From the NCBI GenBank assembly GCA_963702195.1, contig OY969725.1, forward strand, positions 2,666,001 to 2,730,000: 64,000 nt of DNA. The letters are read 5' to 3'. The translations under genes were made by a program, and so were the position numbers. A model generated the notes under the pieces. That model searched no databases. It was not told where the DNA came from and saw only the letters and a program-made list of their open reading frames with translations. The stretch comes from AC-56 sp963702195 (lineage in GTDB: Bacteria; Actinomycetota; Thermoleophilia; Solirubrobacterales; 70-9). The number at the start of each line of letters is the position of its first letter. Within the stretch, counting starts at the first letter, position 1. This document shows positions 1-7,613 of this stretch, in pieces.

Positions 1-339
1 GGCCGTGAGCAGGCGGACCTTGCCGATGTCCTTCAGGAACAGCTGGAGCGAGTCCGTCGTCATGTCCGGCTTCAGGTCCAGCGCGGTCGTCTTGCGGCGC
101 TTGCCGCGCTTGTCCGTCGGCTCCGTGTCGGGGGCGGCGGCCTGGGCGGGGTCAACGTCCTCGACCAGCTCGACTCCCTGCCGCTCGATGTACGCGTAGA
201 GCTCCTCGATGTCGGACTCGTCGAGGTCGACTTCGGAGACTGCCGTCGCGACCTCGCCGTAGGAGATGACGCCAACCTGCTGACCCTTGACGACAAGGGT
301 CTTTACTTCGTCAAGCTCTTGAATCTCGGCAACTAGCAT
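1..339 (-). CDS. rpoD: Primary RNA polymerase sigma factor, N-terminal part (runs off the window)
   Basis: The first 113 codons are visible; the gene continues past base 1. Residues 1-75 are an acidic segment beginning MLVAEIQELDEVKTLV and resembling sigma-70 region 1.1. A basic linker (KRGKRRK) follows, then DSLQLFLKDIGKVRLLTA, the hallmark of region 1.2 of primary sigma factors, which binds the discriminator next to the -10 element. The ATG at 339 is chosen because AAGGAAG lies about 11 nt upstream and region 1.1 starts there. Family assignment rests on the region 1.2 motif; regions 2-4 are outside the window, so a paralogous group 2 sigma factor is not fully excluded. Confidence 0.85.
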   Translation of the reverse strand, partial: MLVAEIQELDEVKTLVVKGQQVGVISYGEVATAVSEVDLDESDIEELYAYIERQGVELVEDVDPAQAAAPDTEPTDKRGKRRKTTALDLKPDMTTDSLQLFLKDIGKVRLLTA

Positions 340-361
340 TCGCTCGCTCTCGTCTTCCTTC

Positions 362-367
362 AGCCTA
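362..367 (-). promoter_or_regulatory. Putative -10 element of rpoD
   Basis: TAGGCT on the minus strand, 22 nt before the rpoD start, leaving room for a short leader with AAGGAAG. No convincing -35 hexamer is seen. Confidence 0.35.
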
Positions 368-545
368 GTGTCGTGGATTGCGTTGCTCTGTCTCTGTCTA
401 TCGGACGCTCGCCGCGAATTCGCGAGTCGGCTGCTGTCGGCTCGAAGCCCCTAATCCCGATCTTGCGGCGAGAATGCGATTCGATGTGCGACGCGGTTCC
501 GGGCTGGGGTCCTTCCCAGCGTAGGGATCGTCAAATGGTTCCCGC
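368..545. other. Intergenic region between rpoD and the YihY gene pair
   Basis: With the doubtful ORF that follows, the gap between rpoD and the next confident gene is nearly 400 bases. It holds a perfect 12-bp palindrome CGCGAATTCGCG (413-424) and a small hairpin GCTGGG/CCCAGC (503-520). No tRNA, known riboswitch or convincing gene was recognised. Confidence 0.5.
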
Positions 546-725
546 ATGATATCCGCTCGGTCTCTCGATCCCTCCGGTTTTCCGCCATTTGCTGCGGGAA
601 TCCGGGGCCATGCACCGATTCCTGCGAACTGGACGTCCCGCCGGATCGCCAACGTCACCCGCTACAACACAACGGAGGGCGCGGAGTTCCGGACCGGCGC
701 CGTCTTCGAGAACGTTGCAATATGA
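546..725 (+). CDS. Doubtful 59-residue ORF, possible gene remnant
   Basis: An ATG-started frame of 59 codons ends five bases before the next gene. The second half (NWTSRRIANVTRYNTTEG and on) uses codons ending almost only in G or C, as real genes here do, while the first half does not. No Shine-Dalgarno site is seen and I do not recognise the sequence. It could be a small gene, the 3' remnant of a lost gene, or chance. Confidence 0.25.
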   Translation: MISARSLDPSGFPPFAAGIRGHAPIPANWTSRRIANVTRYNTTEGAEFRTGAVFENVAI

Positions 726-729
726 GGAC

Positions 730-1128
730 ATGACGGCAGACCGAGACAACCCCACGCCCTCATCGGGCGACCGCGGCGTCTTCGGCAATCTCCCGAGCGA
801 GCGCCCCGGCGTCCGCAGCCCGCGGCGCGGCGAGGGCAAGGGGTCGAAGGCGGCCGCTTCCGACTCCAAGGCCGCCAAGGCCGGCCCCGCGGAACCAAAG
901 GCCCGCAGGGCCGCTCCGAGCCCGCCACCGAAGGCGAAGGCGCCCCGCCCGCCCCGCGAGCAGCCCGCGCCTCCGCCGAGCCCTGCAGCCGAAGCTCGCG
1001 AGGCCGAATCCGGGCGCGGCAGCGTGGAGGAGGTCGCGTGGGCAGGCATCACGGTCGCCGCCGAAGCGGCGACGCTCGGCGTGCGGCTGGTTTCCCGCGC
1101 GCTGGAAGCGGTGCGAGAGCGACGTTGA
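730..1128 (+). CDS. Small Pro/Ala/Lys-rich protein of unknown function
   Basis: A 132-residue protein with no recognised domain. Residues 1-85 are low-complexity and rich in Pro, Ala, Lys and Arg. The last 35 residues (from VEEVAWAGITVAAEAATLG) form an alanine-rich, mildly hydrophobic helix ending in EAVRERR. The start MTADRDN is preferred over ATGs further upstream because those only add out-of-character sequence; GAGGAC lies just before it. The stop overlaps the TTG start of the YihY-like gene (TTGA), so the two are probably translated together and the helix may sit against the membrane beside that protein. That partnership is inference. Confidence 0.55.
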   Translation: MTADRDNPTPSSGDRGVFGNLPSERPGVRSPRRGEGKGSKAAASDSKAAKAGPAEPKARRAAPSPPPKAKAPRPPREQPAPPPSPAAEAREAESGRGSVEEVAWAGITVAAEAATLGVRLVSRALEAVRERR

Positions 1129-2033
1129 CGGCGCTGGGGCTTCGCCGCCCCAAGAGCTCGCAGGAGGAGGAGCACCCACGGCAGTCGACCCGTTTCCTGC
1201 GCGCGTTCTGGCACCGTGCCTACCAGGAGAACATCACGGGACTCGCCGGGATGGTCGCCTACAACCTGGTGCTGGCGCTGTTTCCGTTCGCGCTCCTCGT
1301 CCTGTTCATCTTCGGACGGATCCTGCAGAGCCAGGACGTCGAGGCGAACGTGCTGAACGACCTGCAGCGCCTATTTCCGGCGGTCGAGACGAACACGCTT
1401 GACAGCGCCCTGCATCACATCCGCGACAGCTCGGCGACCCTCGGGGTGGCGGCGGCGATCGGCGCGATCTGGATCGGGACCTCCTTCTGGGGGGCGATGG
1501 ACACCGCCTTCTGCCGCATCTACCACGTCCATTGCCGCGGCTGGCTGGAGCAGAAGCGCTTCGCCCTCGTGATGCTCCTGGGCCTGACGCTGTTCCTGGC
1601 GGCGAGCGTCGTGGTGCCCACGCTCGAAGCGTTCCTGGTGACGAGCGCGGGCAACCTCCCGTTCGGCCTGGACGAGATCAGCTGGCTCGCCAACGCGCTC
1701 CTGCTCGCCGCGGCCCTGATCGGCGTCTTCCTGATCTTCTGCGTCATCTACTACTTCGTGCCCAAGGGACACGTGCCATGGCGCGGTGTGTGGCCCGGGG
1801 CCCTGTTCGTGACGCTCACGACCGGCGTTGCGAACGCGGCGTACCCGTTCTATCTCGCGAACGTCTCCAGCATCGGCAACGTGGGCGGAACGATCGGCTT
1901 CATCCTGATCGCCCTGGTGTGGTTCTACCTCGTGAGCCTCTCGATGATGGCCGGAGCCGTGATCAACGCCCTCCGCTACGAGCTGCACGACACCGGGACG
2001 ATGCGGGTGGCGAGGGCCGCCGACTACCCGTAG
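1125..2033 (+). CDS. yihY: YihY/BrkB-family integral membrane protein
   Basis: About 302 residues, starting at a TTG that overlaps the stop of the gene before it. A short charged N-terminus is followed by NITGLAGMVAYNLVLALFPF, typical of YihY/BrkB (formerly annotated ribonuclease BN) proteins, then about six hydrophobic segments. The family's function is unsettled; its former tRNA-processing annotation is considered wrong. The C-terminal motif GGTIGFILIALVWFYLVSLS is also characteristic. The gene ends convergently with glpX, overlapping it by 10 bp. The family call is firm; the function is not known. Confidence 0.85.
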   Translation: MTALGLRRPKSSQEEEHPRQSTRFLRAFWHRAYQENITGLAGMVAYNLVLALFPFALLVLFIFGRILQSQDVEANVLNDLQRLFPAVETNTLDSALHHIRDSSATLGVAAAIGAIWIGTSFWGAMDTAFCRIYHVHCRGWLEQKRFALVMLLGLTLFLAASVVVPTLEAFLVTSAGNLPFGLDEISWLANALLLAAALIGVFLIFCVIYYFVPKGHVPWRGVWPGALFVTLTTGVANAAYPFYLANVSSIGNVGGTIGFILIALVWFYLVSLSMMAGAVINALRYELHDTGTMRVARAADYP

Positions 2034-3055
2034 CGGCCGCCGGTGATCTCGCGGAGCTTGGGGCGGTCGTGCCGCGCCTGGACCGTGCGGACCGTCCCGG
2101 ATCGGGATCGCATCACGAGCGATTCGGTCGTGGCGTGGCCGTCGTCGAGGTAGCGGACGCCCTCTAGGAGATCTCCGTCGGTCACGCCGGTCGCCGCGAA
2201 GAAGACGTCCTTGCCCGCGACGAGCCGGTCGGCGTCCAGCACCTCGTCCAGGTCATAGCCGGCGTCCACCGCCGCCTTGCGCTCCTCGTCGTCTCGCGGC
2301 CAGAGCTTTCCGAGCAGCTCGCCCCCCAGGCACTTGATCGCCGCGGCCGAGAGGACGCCCTCGGGCGTGCCGCCGATCCCCCACAGCAGATCGACCCCGG
2401 TGCCCTGCGAGACGGCAAAAAGCGCCGCCGAGACGTCACCGTCGCTGATGAACCTGATGCGGGCGCCGACCTCCCGGATCGCTTCAACCTGCTCCTCGTG
2501 CCGGGGCCGATCGAGCATGATCACCCGGATCTCGGTGGGCTCGACGCCCTTGCGATCGGCGACCTTGCGGATCACGTCCGGAAGTGGCTCGTCGAGCGAG
2601 AGGAGGTCGGCGATGCCGGGGCCGCCGGCCAGCTTCTCCATGTACACGCAGGGGCCGGGATCGAACATGCTCCCGCGTTCGGCGAGCGCGATCACCGCGA
2701 GGGCAGAGGGCATCCCGCGGGCGGTGAGGGTGGTCCCCTCCAGGGGATCGACCGCGATGTCCACCTCGGGCGGGCTGCCGTCCCCGATCCGCTCGCTGTT
2801 GTAGAGCATCGGAGCCTCGTCCTTCTCCCCCTCCCCGATCACGACGACGCCGTCCATCGGCACGGTGTCGAGCAGCAGCCTCATCGCGTCCACCGCCGCC
2901 TGGTCCGCCTTCTCCTTTTCGCCGCGGCCCACCCACCGGGCCGCCGCCAGGGCCGCGGCCTCGGTGACGCGCACCAGCTCCAGCGCCAGGTTTCGGTCGG
3001 GCTTGGTCGTCTCCCGCACGTCGTGCGAGATGACGCTGCTCTCCTCCGCCGCCAT
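2024..3055 (-). CDS. glpX: Class II fructose-1,6-bisphosphatase (GlpX)
   Basis: 343 residues, the full family length. It hydrolyses fructose-1,6-bisphosphate to fructose-6-phosphate in gluconeogenesis. The metal-binding motif GEGEKDEAP is at residues 74-82 and DPLEGTT at 103-109; GIGGTPEGVLSAAA lies further on and belongs to the sugar-phosphate site. Actinobacteria typically rely on this class II enzyme rather than Fbp. The ATG start is supported by a -10 hexamer seven bases upstream, suggesting a leaderless mRNA. Pyruvate kinase elsewhere in the window covers the opposite glycolytic direction. Confidence 0.95.
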   Translation of the reverse strand: MAAEESSVISHDVRETTKPDRNLALELVRVTEAAALAAARWVGRGEKEKADQAAVDAMRLLLDTVPMDGVVVIGEGEKDEAPMLYNSERIGDGSPPEVDIAVDPLEGTTLTARGMPSALAVIALAERGSMFDPGPCVYMEKLAGGPGIADLLSLDEPLPDVIRKVADRKGVEPTEIRVIMLDRPRHEEQVEAIREVGARIRFISDGDVSAALFAVSQGTGVDLLWGIGGTPEGVLSAAAIKCLGGELLGKLWPRDDEERKAAVDAGYDLDEVLDADRLVAGKDVFFAATGVTDGDLLEGVRYLDDGHATTESLVMRSRSGTVRTVQARHDRPKLREITGGRYG

Positions 3056-3062
3056 GGCCCAG

Positions 3063-3068
3063 AGCCTA
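3063..3068 (-). promoter_or_regulatory. -10 element of a leaderless glpX promoter
   Basis: TAGGCT on the minus strand, separated from the glpX ATG by 7 nt (CTGGGCC); no Shine-Dalgarno sequence fits in between. Confidence 0.5.
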
Positions 3069-3079
3069 GGCGATGTGGG

Positions 3080-3586
3080 TCAGACGGTGCCCGGGGCCTT
3101 GCGTTGTCGTCGCTGCCCGGCCTGGGAACGTAAGAAGCCGGTGGCGGCAATGGCGATCGTGCAGAGAAGGGCGATCCAGTAGCCGTAGTCGAGGCTGATC
3201 CCCACCTCCGCCGGACCGCTGCCGGGCTTGTCGATGATCCCGTTGTAGCCGACCAGGACCATCATCGTGAAGCCCACCACCATGGTCATCTCGCCAGGCG
3301 CCCAGGACAGCTTGTGCCCGCGCACGATGATCCAGGCGAGGATCAGGGGCGAGAGCGCACCGGCGAGCAGCAGCCAGCGCATGATCGGGAACGTGTTGAA
3401 CCCGGTGCAGCTGAAATCACCCTGCCCGCAGATGAATGCGTTCGGGTCGTAGCTGGGATTGCCCGGGGTCCTCGAAACCGTGTGCTCCAGTGAGTACCAG
3501 GGCAGCAGGAGGAGGCTGATGATCAGGACGATCGAAGCCGTTCCCCCGACCAGAACGCGGTTGCGGTCGAGGCGCGAGAAGTCCAT
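3080..3586 (-). CDS. Four-helix membrane protein of unknown function
   Basis: 168 residues with about four hydrophobic segments, near residues 13-29, 70-87, 100-115 and 135-148. An outward-facing loop after the first helix contains two cysteines (FICGQGDFSCTGF) that could form a disulfide. The C-terminus is basic (RSQAGQRRQRKAPG). No enzyme motif is visible. TAGAGT lies 9 nt before the ATG. It is upstream of glpX on the same strand but has its own probable promoter, as does glpX, so co-function is not implied. Confidence 0.7.
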   Translation of the reverse strand: MDFSRLDRNRVLVGGTASIVLIISLLLLPWYSLEHTVSRTPGNPSYDPNAFICGQGDFSCTGFNTFPIMRWLLLAGALSPLILAWIIVRGHKLSWAPGEMTMVVGFTMMVLVGYNGIIDKPGSGPAEVGISLDYGYWIALLCTIAIAATGFLRSQAGQRRQRKAPGTV

Positions 3587-3640
3587 GTGCGTTCGACTCT
3601 AACCCAGGCTTCCGCCCGGCGCGACGGGTGCCTCAGCGGA

Positions 3641-3646
3641 TAGGGT
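3641..3646 (+). promoter_or_regulatory. -10 element of a leaderless promoter (LLM oxidoreductase)
   Basis: TAGGGT followed by 7 nt (CGCCCGC) and the GTG start at 3654. Confidence 0.5.
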
Positions 3647-3653
3647 CGCCCGC

Positions 3654-4589
3654 GTGAACCGCTGGGGACTCACCCTGCCGCTTCCGAACCTCCCGCTTCG
3701 CGAGCACGCGGACCTCGTCCGTCGCACGGAGGCCGCCGGCTACACGGACATCTGGAGCGGCGAGACCAACGGCCCGGACGGCTTCACTCCGCTCGCGGCC
3801 GCCGCGACCTGGACCGAGAGCGCGCGCCTCGGCACCGGGGTCGTGGGCGTCTTCACCCGCGGGCCGGCGCTGCTCGCCCAGCAGGCGGCGGCGCTCGCGG
3901 ACCTCTCCGGCGGCCGGTTCGCGCTCGGCATCGGCGCCTCCTCGGACCGCATCGTCGAGGGGTGGAACGACATGCCTTTCTCGAAGCCGCTGACGCGGAT
4001 GGCGGAGACCGTCGACTTCATGGACGCCGCCTTCGCCGGCGAGCGGACCGCGACCGGCTTCAAGCTCGAGCAAGCGCCCGTCGAGCCCCCGCCGATCATC
4101 CTCGCGGCGCTCAGGGGAAAGATGCTCCGACTCGCCGTCGAGCGTGCCGCCGGGGCGTTCACCAACTTCCTGCCGCTGGCCGGCCTGCCACGGGTGACGG
4201 AGCAGCTCGACGGGGCCCCCGAGGGCTTCGAGCTGCTGTGCCGGTTCTTCTGCATCCCGGGCGAACGCGGCGAGGTCGAGTCGCTGGCGCGCTTCATGTT
4301 CGCCTCCTACGCCACCGTGCCGGTGTACGAGGCGTTCTTCCGCTGGCTCGGCTACGGCGAGCAGATCGACGACATGGTCGCCGCCTGGACCGCGAAGGAC
4401 CGGGAGGCGGCGATCGCGGCGGCGCCCTGGGACGTGATCGAGGACACGTTCATCTTCGGCTCGCCCGACGAGATGCGAGAGCGCCTCGAGGCCTTCGTCG
4501 CGGGCGGCATCACGCTGCCCATCCTCACGCCGATCACGATGCCCGACCGGATGGGCGAGCTGATCGAGTCGCTAGCCCCTGCGGGCTAG
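3654..4589 (+). CDS. LLM-class (F420-type) oxidoreductase
   Basis: 311 residues with the bacterial-luciferase-like TIM-barrel pattern: N-terminal strand WGLTLPLPNLPLREHADLVRR, then TEAAGYTDIWSGE, RLGTGVVGVFTRGPALLAQQ and LSGGRFALGIGASSD. In actinobacteria this family usually uses coenzyme F420, although FMN enzymes exist; the substrate cannot be read from sequence. The GTG start is fixed by a TAGGGT box 7 nt upstream. The gene converges on egtD, and both stop codons lie inside one shared hairpin. Confidence 0.85.
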   Translation: MNRWGLTLPLPNLPLREHADLVRRTEAAGYTDIWSGETNGPDGFTPLAAAATWTESARLGTGVVGVFTRGPALLAQQAAALADLSGGRFALGIGASSDRIVEGWNDMPFSKPLTRMAETVDFMDAAFAGERTATGFKLEQAPVEPPPIILAALRGKMLRLAVERAAGAFTNFLPLAGLPRVTEQLDGAPEGFELLCRFFCIPGERGEVESLARFMFASYATVPVYEAFFRWLGYGEQIDDMVAAWTAKDREAAIAAAPWDVIEDTFIFGSPDEMRERLEAFVAGGITLPILTPITMPDRMGELIESLAPAG

Positions 4590-4591
4590 CG
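4570..4591. terminator. Bidirectional hairpin holding two stop codons
   Basis: A 9-bp perfect stem CGCTAGCCC/GGGCTAGCG with loop CTGC. The plus-strand TAG of the LLM gene (4587-4589) and the minus-strand TAG of egtD (4572-4574) both lie in the stem. It has no U-tract, so factor-independent termination is an inference. Confidence 0.5.
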
Positions 4592-5558
4592 AGAGGGCGA
4601 AGAGGCCCTCCGGATCGGTCCACCAGCCGGCCATCTCGAGACCGGACTCCCTGTAGATGCCCTCGAGCCCCGCGCGGGCGAACTTGGTCGAGATCTCGGT
4701 GCGCATCTCCTCGCCGCGGTCGAAGGCGACCTGCATGTCGAGCGCCTCGATGTCGACCACCTGCCTCGCGAGGGACCGCAGCCGGATGTCGACCCAGAGG
4801 TTCTCCTCGTCCCAGATCGCGACGTGCTCGAAGGCGTCGAGGTCGAAATTGCACTCCAGCCGGTCGTTGAGGACGGCGAGCACGTTCTTGTTGAACTCGG
4901 CGGTGACTCCGGCGGAGTCGTTGTAGGCGGCCTCGAGGGTCGCCCGGTCCTTCACCAGGTCGGTGCCGAGCAGGAAGTGGTCGTCGTCGCCGAGCAGGTT
5001 CGCCACCCGGGCCAGGAAGCTGGCGCGCTGCGCCGGCTCGAAGTTGCCGATCGTGCCGCCGAGCAGGGCGATCACCCGCGGGCCGCCCAGCGGCATCCGC
5101 TCGAGGTCGCGCTCGAAGTCGCACACGAGGCCGTGCACCGTGATCCCGTATTCAGAGGCGATCGCCCCGGCCGTATCGCGCGTGATCTCCTCGGAGATGT
5201 CCACGGGCGCGTAGGCGTCCAGGCAACCCGCGTCTCGCATGGCGTCGAGCAGCACGCGAGTCTTGGCGGCGGAGCCCGACCCCAGCTCGATCAGTGTCGC
5301 GGGATCGCCCGCCGTCGAACAGATCCCGGCGGCGTGGTGTTGGAGGATCTCGCGCTCGCAGCGGGTCGGGTAGTACTCCGGCAGCTCGGTGATCTGCTCG
5401 AAGAGCTCCGAGCCCCGCTCGTCGTAGAAGTAGCGCGGCGAGAGCTCCTTGAACGGCTTGGTCAGCCCCGCGCGGACGTCGGCGGCCATCCCGGACAGCG
5501 GCCCGCCCGGGGGCAGATGCACGTCGACCGTGATCTGCGGCGTCGACGGATTCGTCAT
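4572..5558 (-). CDS. egtD: L-histidine N-alpha-methyltransferase (ergothioneine synthesis)
   Basis: 328 residues, close to the family length. It trimethylates histidine to hercynine using three S-adenosylmethionine molecules, the first step of ergothioneine synthesis. The EgtD signature PRYFYDERGSELFEQITELP begins at residue 41 and continues to YYPTRCE; the SAM-binding loop ELGSGSAAKT is at 91-100. DVSTKF-type histidine-pocket residues cannot be assigned safely by eye. The ATG overlaps the egtB stop (ATGA), so the genes are translationally coupled, with egtB first. Confidence 0.95.
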   Translation of the reverse strand: MTNPSTPQITVDVHLPPGGPLSGMAADVRAGLTKPFKELSPRYFYDERGSELFEQITELPEYYPTRCEREILQHHAAGICSTAGDPATLIELGSGSAAKTRVLLDAMRDAGCLDAYAPVDISEEITRDTAGAIASEYGITVHGLVCDFERDLERMPLGGPRVIALLGGTIGNFEPAQRASFLARVANLLGDDDHFLLGTDLVKDRATLEAAYNDSAGVTAEFNKNVLAVLNDRLECNFDLDAFEHVAIWDEENLWVDIRLRSLARQVVDIEALDMQVAFDRGEEMRTEISTKFARAGLEGIYRESGLEMAGWWTDPEGLFALSLARRG

Positions 5559-6751
5559 CCCGCGTCCTTCGCGCAGCGCAGCCCGGCGAAGATCTGGCGC
5601 CGCTCTGGCAGGTCCCAGTTGCGAAAGCTGGTCCTGACGACGTTGCGCCTGGCGGCCCACGCGCCGCCGCGCAGCACCTTGTGGGTGTCGCCGAAGAAGA
5701 CCTCCGAGTACTCCGGATACGGGAACGCCTGGAAGCCCGGGTAGGCGAGGAAGTCCGCCGACGTCCACTCCCAGACGTCGCCCAGCATGTGGAGCGCCCC
5801 GCAGTCGGAAGGGGCGTCGGCGTAGGCGCCGACCCGCGAGGTGCCGAAGGCAAGCTGATCGAGGTTGGCGCGATCGGCGTCGGCGCCGCGGGCCGCGGCC
5901 TCCCACTCCTGCTCGGTGGGCAGCCTCTTTCCGGCCCAGTGAGCGAACGCGTCGGCCTCGTGCCACGACACGTGGACAACCACCTCACCGGGATCGACGG
6001 GCTCTCGGCGTCCCATCGCGGTGCGCAGCCACCCGCCCTCGCCGTCACGCTCCCAGTACATCGGCGGCTCGGCATCCGTCTCGGCCATGAACTCGGCGTA
6101 CGCGCCGTTGGTCACCGGCGTCCGGTCGATGAGGAAGGCATCGAGCTCGACGCTGTGGCGAGGGCGCTCGTTGTCGTAGGCGAACCCGTCCGGCCCAGCC
6201 CCCAGCTCGACCGTCCCGCCCTCCACCGGCACCATCTCCGGGCCATCGACGGCTTCCGGAGCGGGCGAGGGCGGCGGCACCTCCTCGACGGGCTCGTAGC
6301 CGTCGATCATCTGGATCAGCTGCAGCATCGTCTCGGTGTGCTGGTGCTCGTGGGCGATCAGGAGCTCGTAGACGAACCCGCCGGCCAGCAGGGGGTCCTC
6401 GCCGGACTCGAGGTCCACCCCGTCGAGCGCGTCGAGGGTCCGCTCGCGGACGTCCTCCAGGTAGGAGCGGAGGTCGTCGCCGCGCAGGATCGGCAGCTCG
6501 TTCCGCGTCGCCCGCGGATTCTCGATCGCGTCGTAGAAGCGGCCGAGATCGCCGTGAAGCGGCTCGCGGTCGCCGACGGTCTGTACGAGCCACAGCTCCT
6601 CGAAGTTCGCGATGTGCCCGAGGTCCCACGCCAGCGGACTGAGGATCGGCGAGTAGACGCGGTTGAGCTCTTCGTCGGTCAGCGGCGCGACCAGCTGGAG
6701 CGTGCGCTGCCGTGCCTCCTCCAGTCGGTCTGCGATCTCGTCCCTTGTACT
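5555..6751 (-). CDS. egtB: Hercynine oxygenase (sulfoxide synthase) EgtB with a missing start codon
   Basis: A nonheme-iron enzyme that joins hercynine to a sulfur donor with O2. The N-terminal DinB-like domain carries DLGHIANFEELW (His near 46) and HEHQHTET (His near 134 and 138), the three iron ligands of the family. The C-terminal FGE-sulfatase-like domain ends NWDLPERRQIFAGLRCA. The frame is open to 6783 but contains no ATG, GTG or TTG before the DinB domain; the first internal GTG (6418) would delete it. The expected N-terminus (M)TRDEIADRLEEARQRTL is present but its first codon reads AGT. One extra G there would give GTG ACA AGG. Coordinates begin at that codon. Confidence 0.85.
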   Translation of the reverse strand, partial: STRDEIADRLEEARQRTLQLVAPLTDEELNRVYSPILSPLAWDLGHIANFEELWLVQTVGDREPLHGDLGRFYDAIENPRATRNELPILRGDDLRSYLEDVRERTLDALDGVDLESGEDPLLAGGFVYELLIAHEHQHTETMLQLIQMIDGYEPVEEVPPPSPAPEAVDGPEMVPVEGGTVELGAGPDGFAYDNERPRHSVELDAFLIDRTPVTNGAYAEFMAETDAEPPMYWERDGEGGWLRTAMGRREPVDPGEVVVHVSWHEADAFAHWAGKRLPTEQEWEAAARGADADRANLDQLAFGTSRVGAYADAPSDCGALHMLGDVWEWTSADFLAYPGFQAFPYPEYSEVFFGDTHKVLRGGAWAARRNVVRTSFRNWDLPERRQIFAGLRCAKDAG

Positions 6752-6834
6752 GAGCTGAGCCGGCGCCGAGATAGGAGCAGGCTACCGAGTCGGTCCCGCG
6801 GGTCATACGAGACGCCCCCGGGCGCGCAAGGACA

Positions 6835-6840
6835 TATCCT
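6835..6840 (+). promoter_or_regulatory. -10 element of a leaderless promoter (SDR gene)
   Basis: TATCCT followed by 8 nt and the GTG at 6849. Confidence 0.45.
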
Positions 6841-6848
6841 CCCGCGCC

Positions 6849-7613
6849 GTGCGCATCGAGGGTGCAAGCGCTCTGGTGGCGGGTGGCGCCTCCGGCCTGG
6901 GGGCTGCGACGGCCCGTGGCCTGCACGAGGCGGGTGCCTCCGTCGTGATCGCCGACCTCAACTCCGAGAAGGGCGAGGCGCTCGTGGCCGAGCTCGGCGA
7001 GCGGGCGAGCTTCGTCGAGACGAACGTGATGGAGCCCGAGCCGGTGCAGGCGGCGGTCGACGCCGCGGCCGGCGCCGAGGGCGGCCTGCGGATCTCGATC
7101 TGCTGCGCCGGCATCGGCTGGGCGCAGCGCACCGCCGGCAAACAGCCTCACGACCTCGAGATCTTCCACAACGTCATCAAGGTGAACCTGATCGGCACCT
7201 TCAACGTGCTGCGCCTCGCCGCGCAGGCCATGGTCGAAAACGAGCCCGACGACGAGGGAGAGCGAGGTGTGTGCATCAACACAGCGTCGATCGCCGCCTA
7301 CGACGGCCAGATCGGCCAGGTCGCCTACTCCGCCTCGAAGGGCGGCATCGTGGGCCTGACGCTGCCGGCGGCCCGCGACCTCGCGAGCCGTGGCGTGCGC
7401 GTCGTGACGATCGCTCCGGGCCTGTTCGACACGCCGCTCCTCGCGGCGCTGCCCGAGGAGGCCCGCGCCGAGCTGGGCCGCCAGATCCCCTTCCCGAGCC
7501 GCCTCGGCCTCCCTGAGGAGTACGGCGCACTCGCCCGCCACATCGTCGAGAACACGATGCTGAACGGCGAGACGATCCGCCTGGACGGCGCGCTGAGGAT
7601 GGGGCCGAAGTGA
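6849..7613 (+). CDS. Short-chain dehydrogenase/reductase, 3-hydroxyacyl-CoA dehydrogenase-like
   Basis: 254 residues, a classical SDR. The Rossmann glycine motif is GGASGLG (12-18), followed by VVIADLNSEKG with the acidic residue that favours NAD(H). The catalytic triad is Ser147, Tyr160 and Lys164 (YSASK). The inserted segment ENEPDDEGERGVCINTASIAAYDGQIGQ resembles HSD17B10-type 3-hydroxyacyl-CoA dehydrogenases, so a role in fatty-acid or branched-chain oxidation is likely, though the substrate is inferred. Its stop overlaps the carbonic anhydrase start (GTGA), making a two-gene operon. Confidence 0.85.
   Translation: MRIEGASALVAGGASGLGAATARGLHEAGASVVIADLNSEKGEALVAELGERASFVETNVMEPEPVQAAVDAAAGAEGGLRISICCAGIGWAQRTAGKQPHDLEIFHNVIKVNLIGTFNVLRLAAQAMVENEPDDEGERGVCINTASIAAYDGQIGQVAYSASKGGIVGLTLPAARDLASRGVRVVTIAPGLFDTPLLAALPEEARAELGRQIPFPSRLGLPEEYGALARHIVENTMLNGETIRLDGALRMGPK

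Noticed and set aside
413..424. CGCGAATTCGCG palindrome as an operator
   Set aside because: Perfect but short and not placed at a promoter element; left only as a note in the intergenic entry.
398..658. An 86-codon frame on the minus strand upstream of rpoD
   Set aside because: No Shine-Dalgarno site, no motif, and third-position composition unlike the real genes.
5681..7516. A 611-codon open frame on the plus strand opposite egtB/egtD and across the SDR start
   Set aside because: It is antisense to two firmly identified genes and runs out of frame into a third; its composition is Arg/Gly/Val-rich without motifs. Long antisense frames are expected at this GC content.
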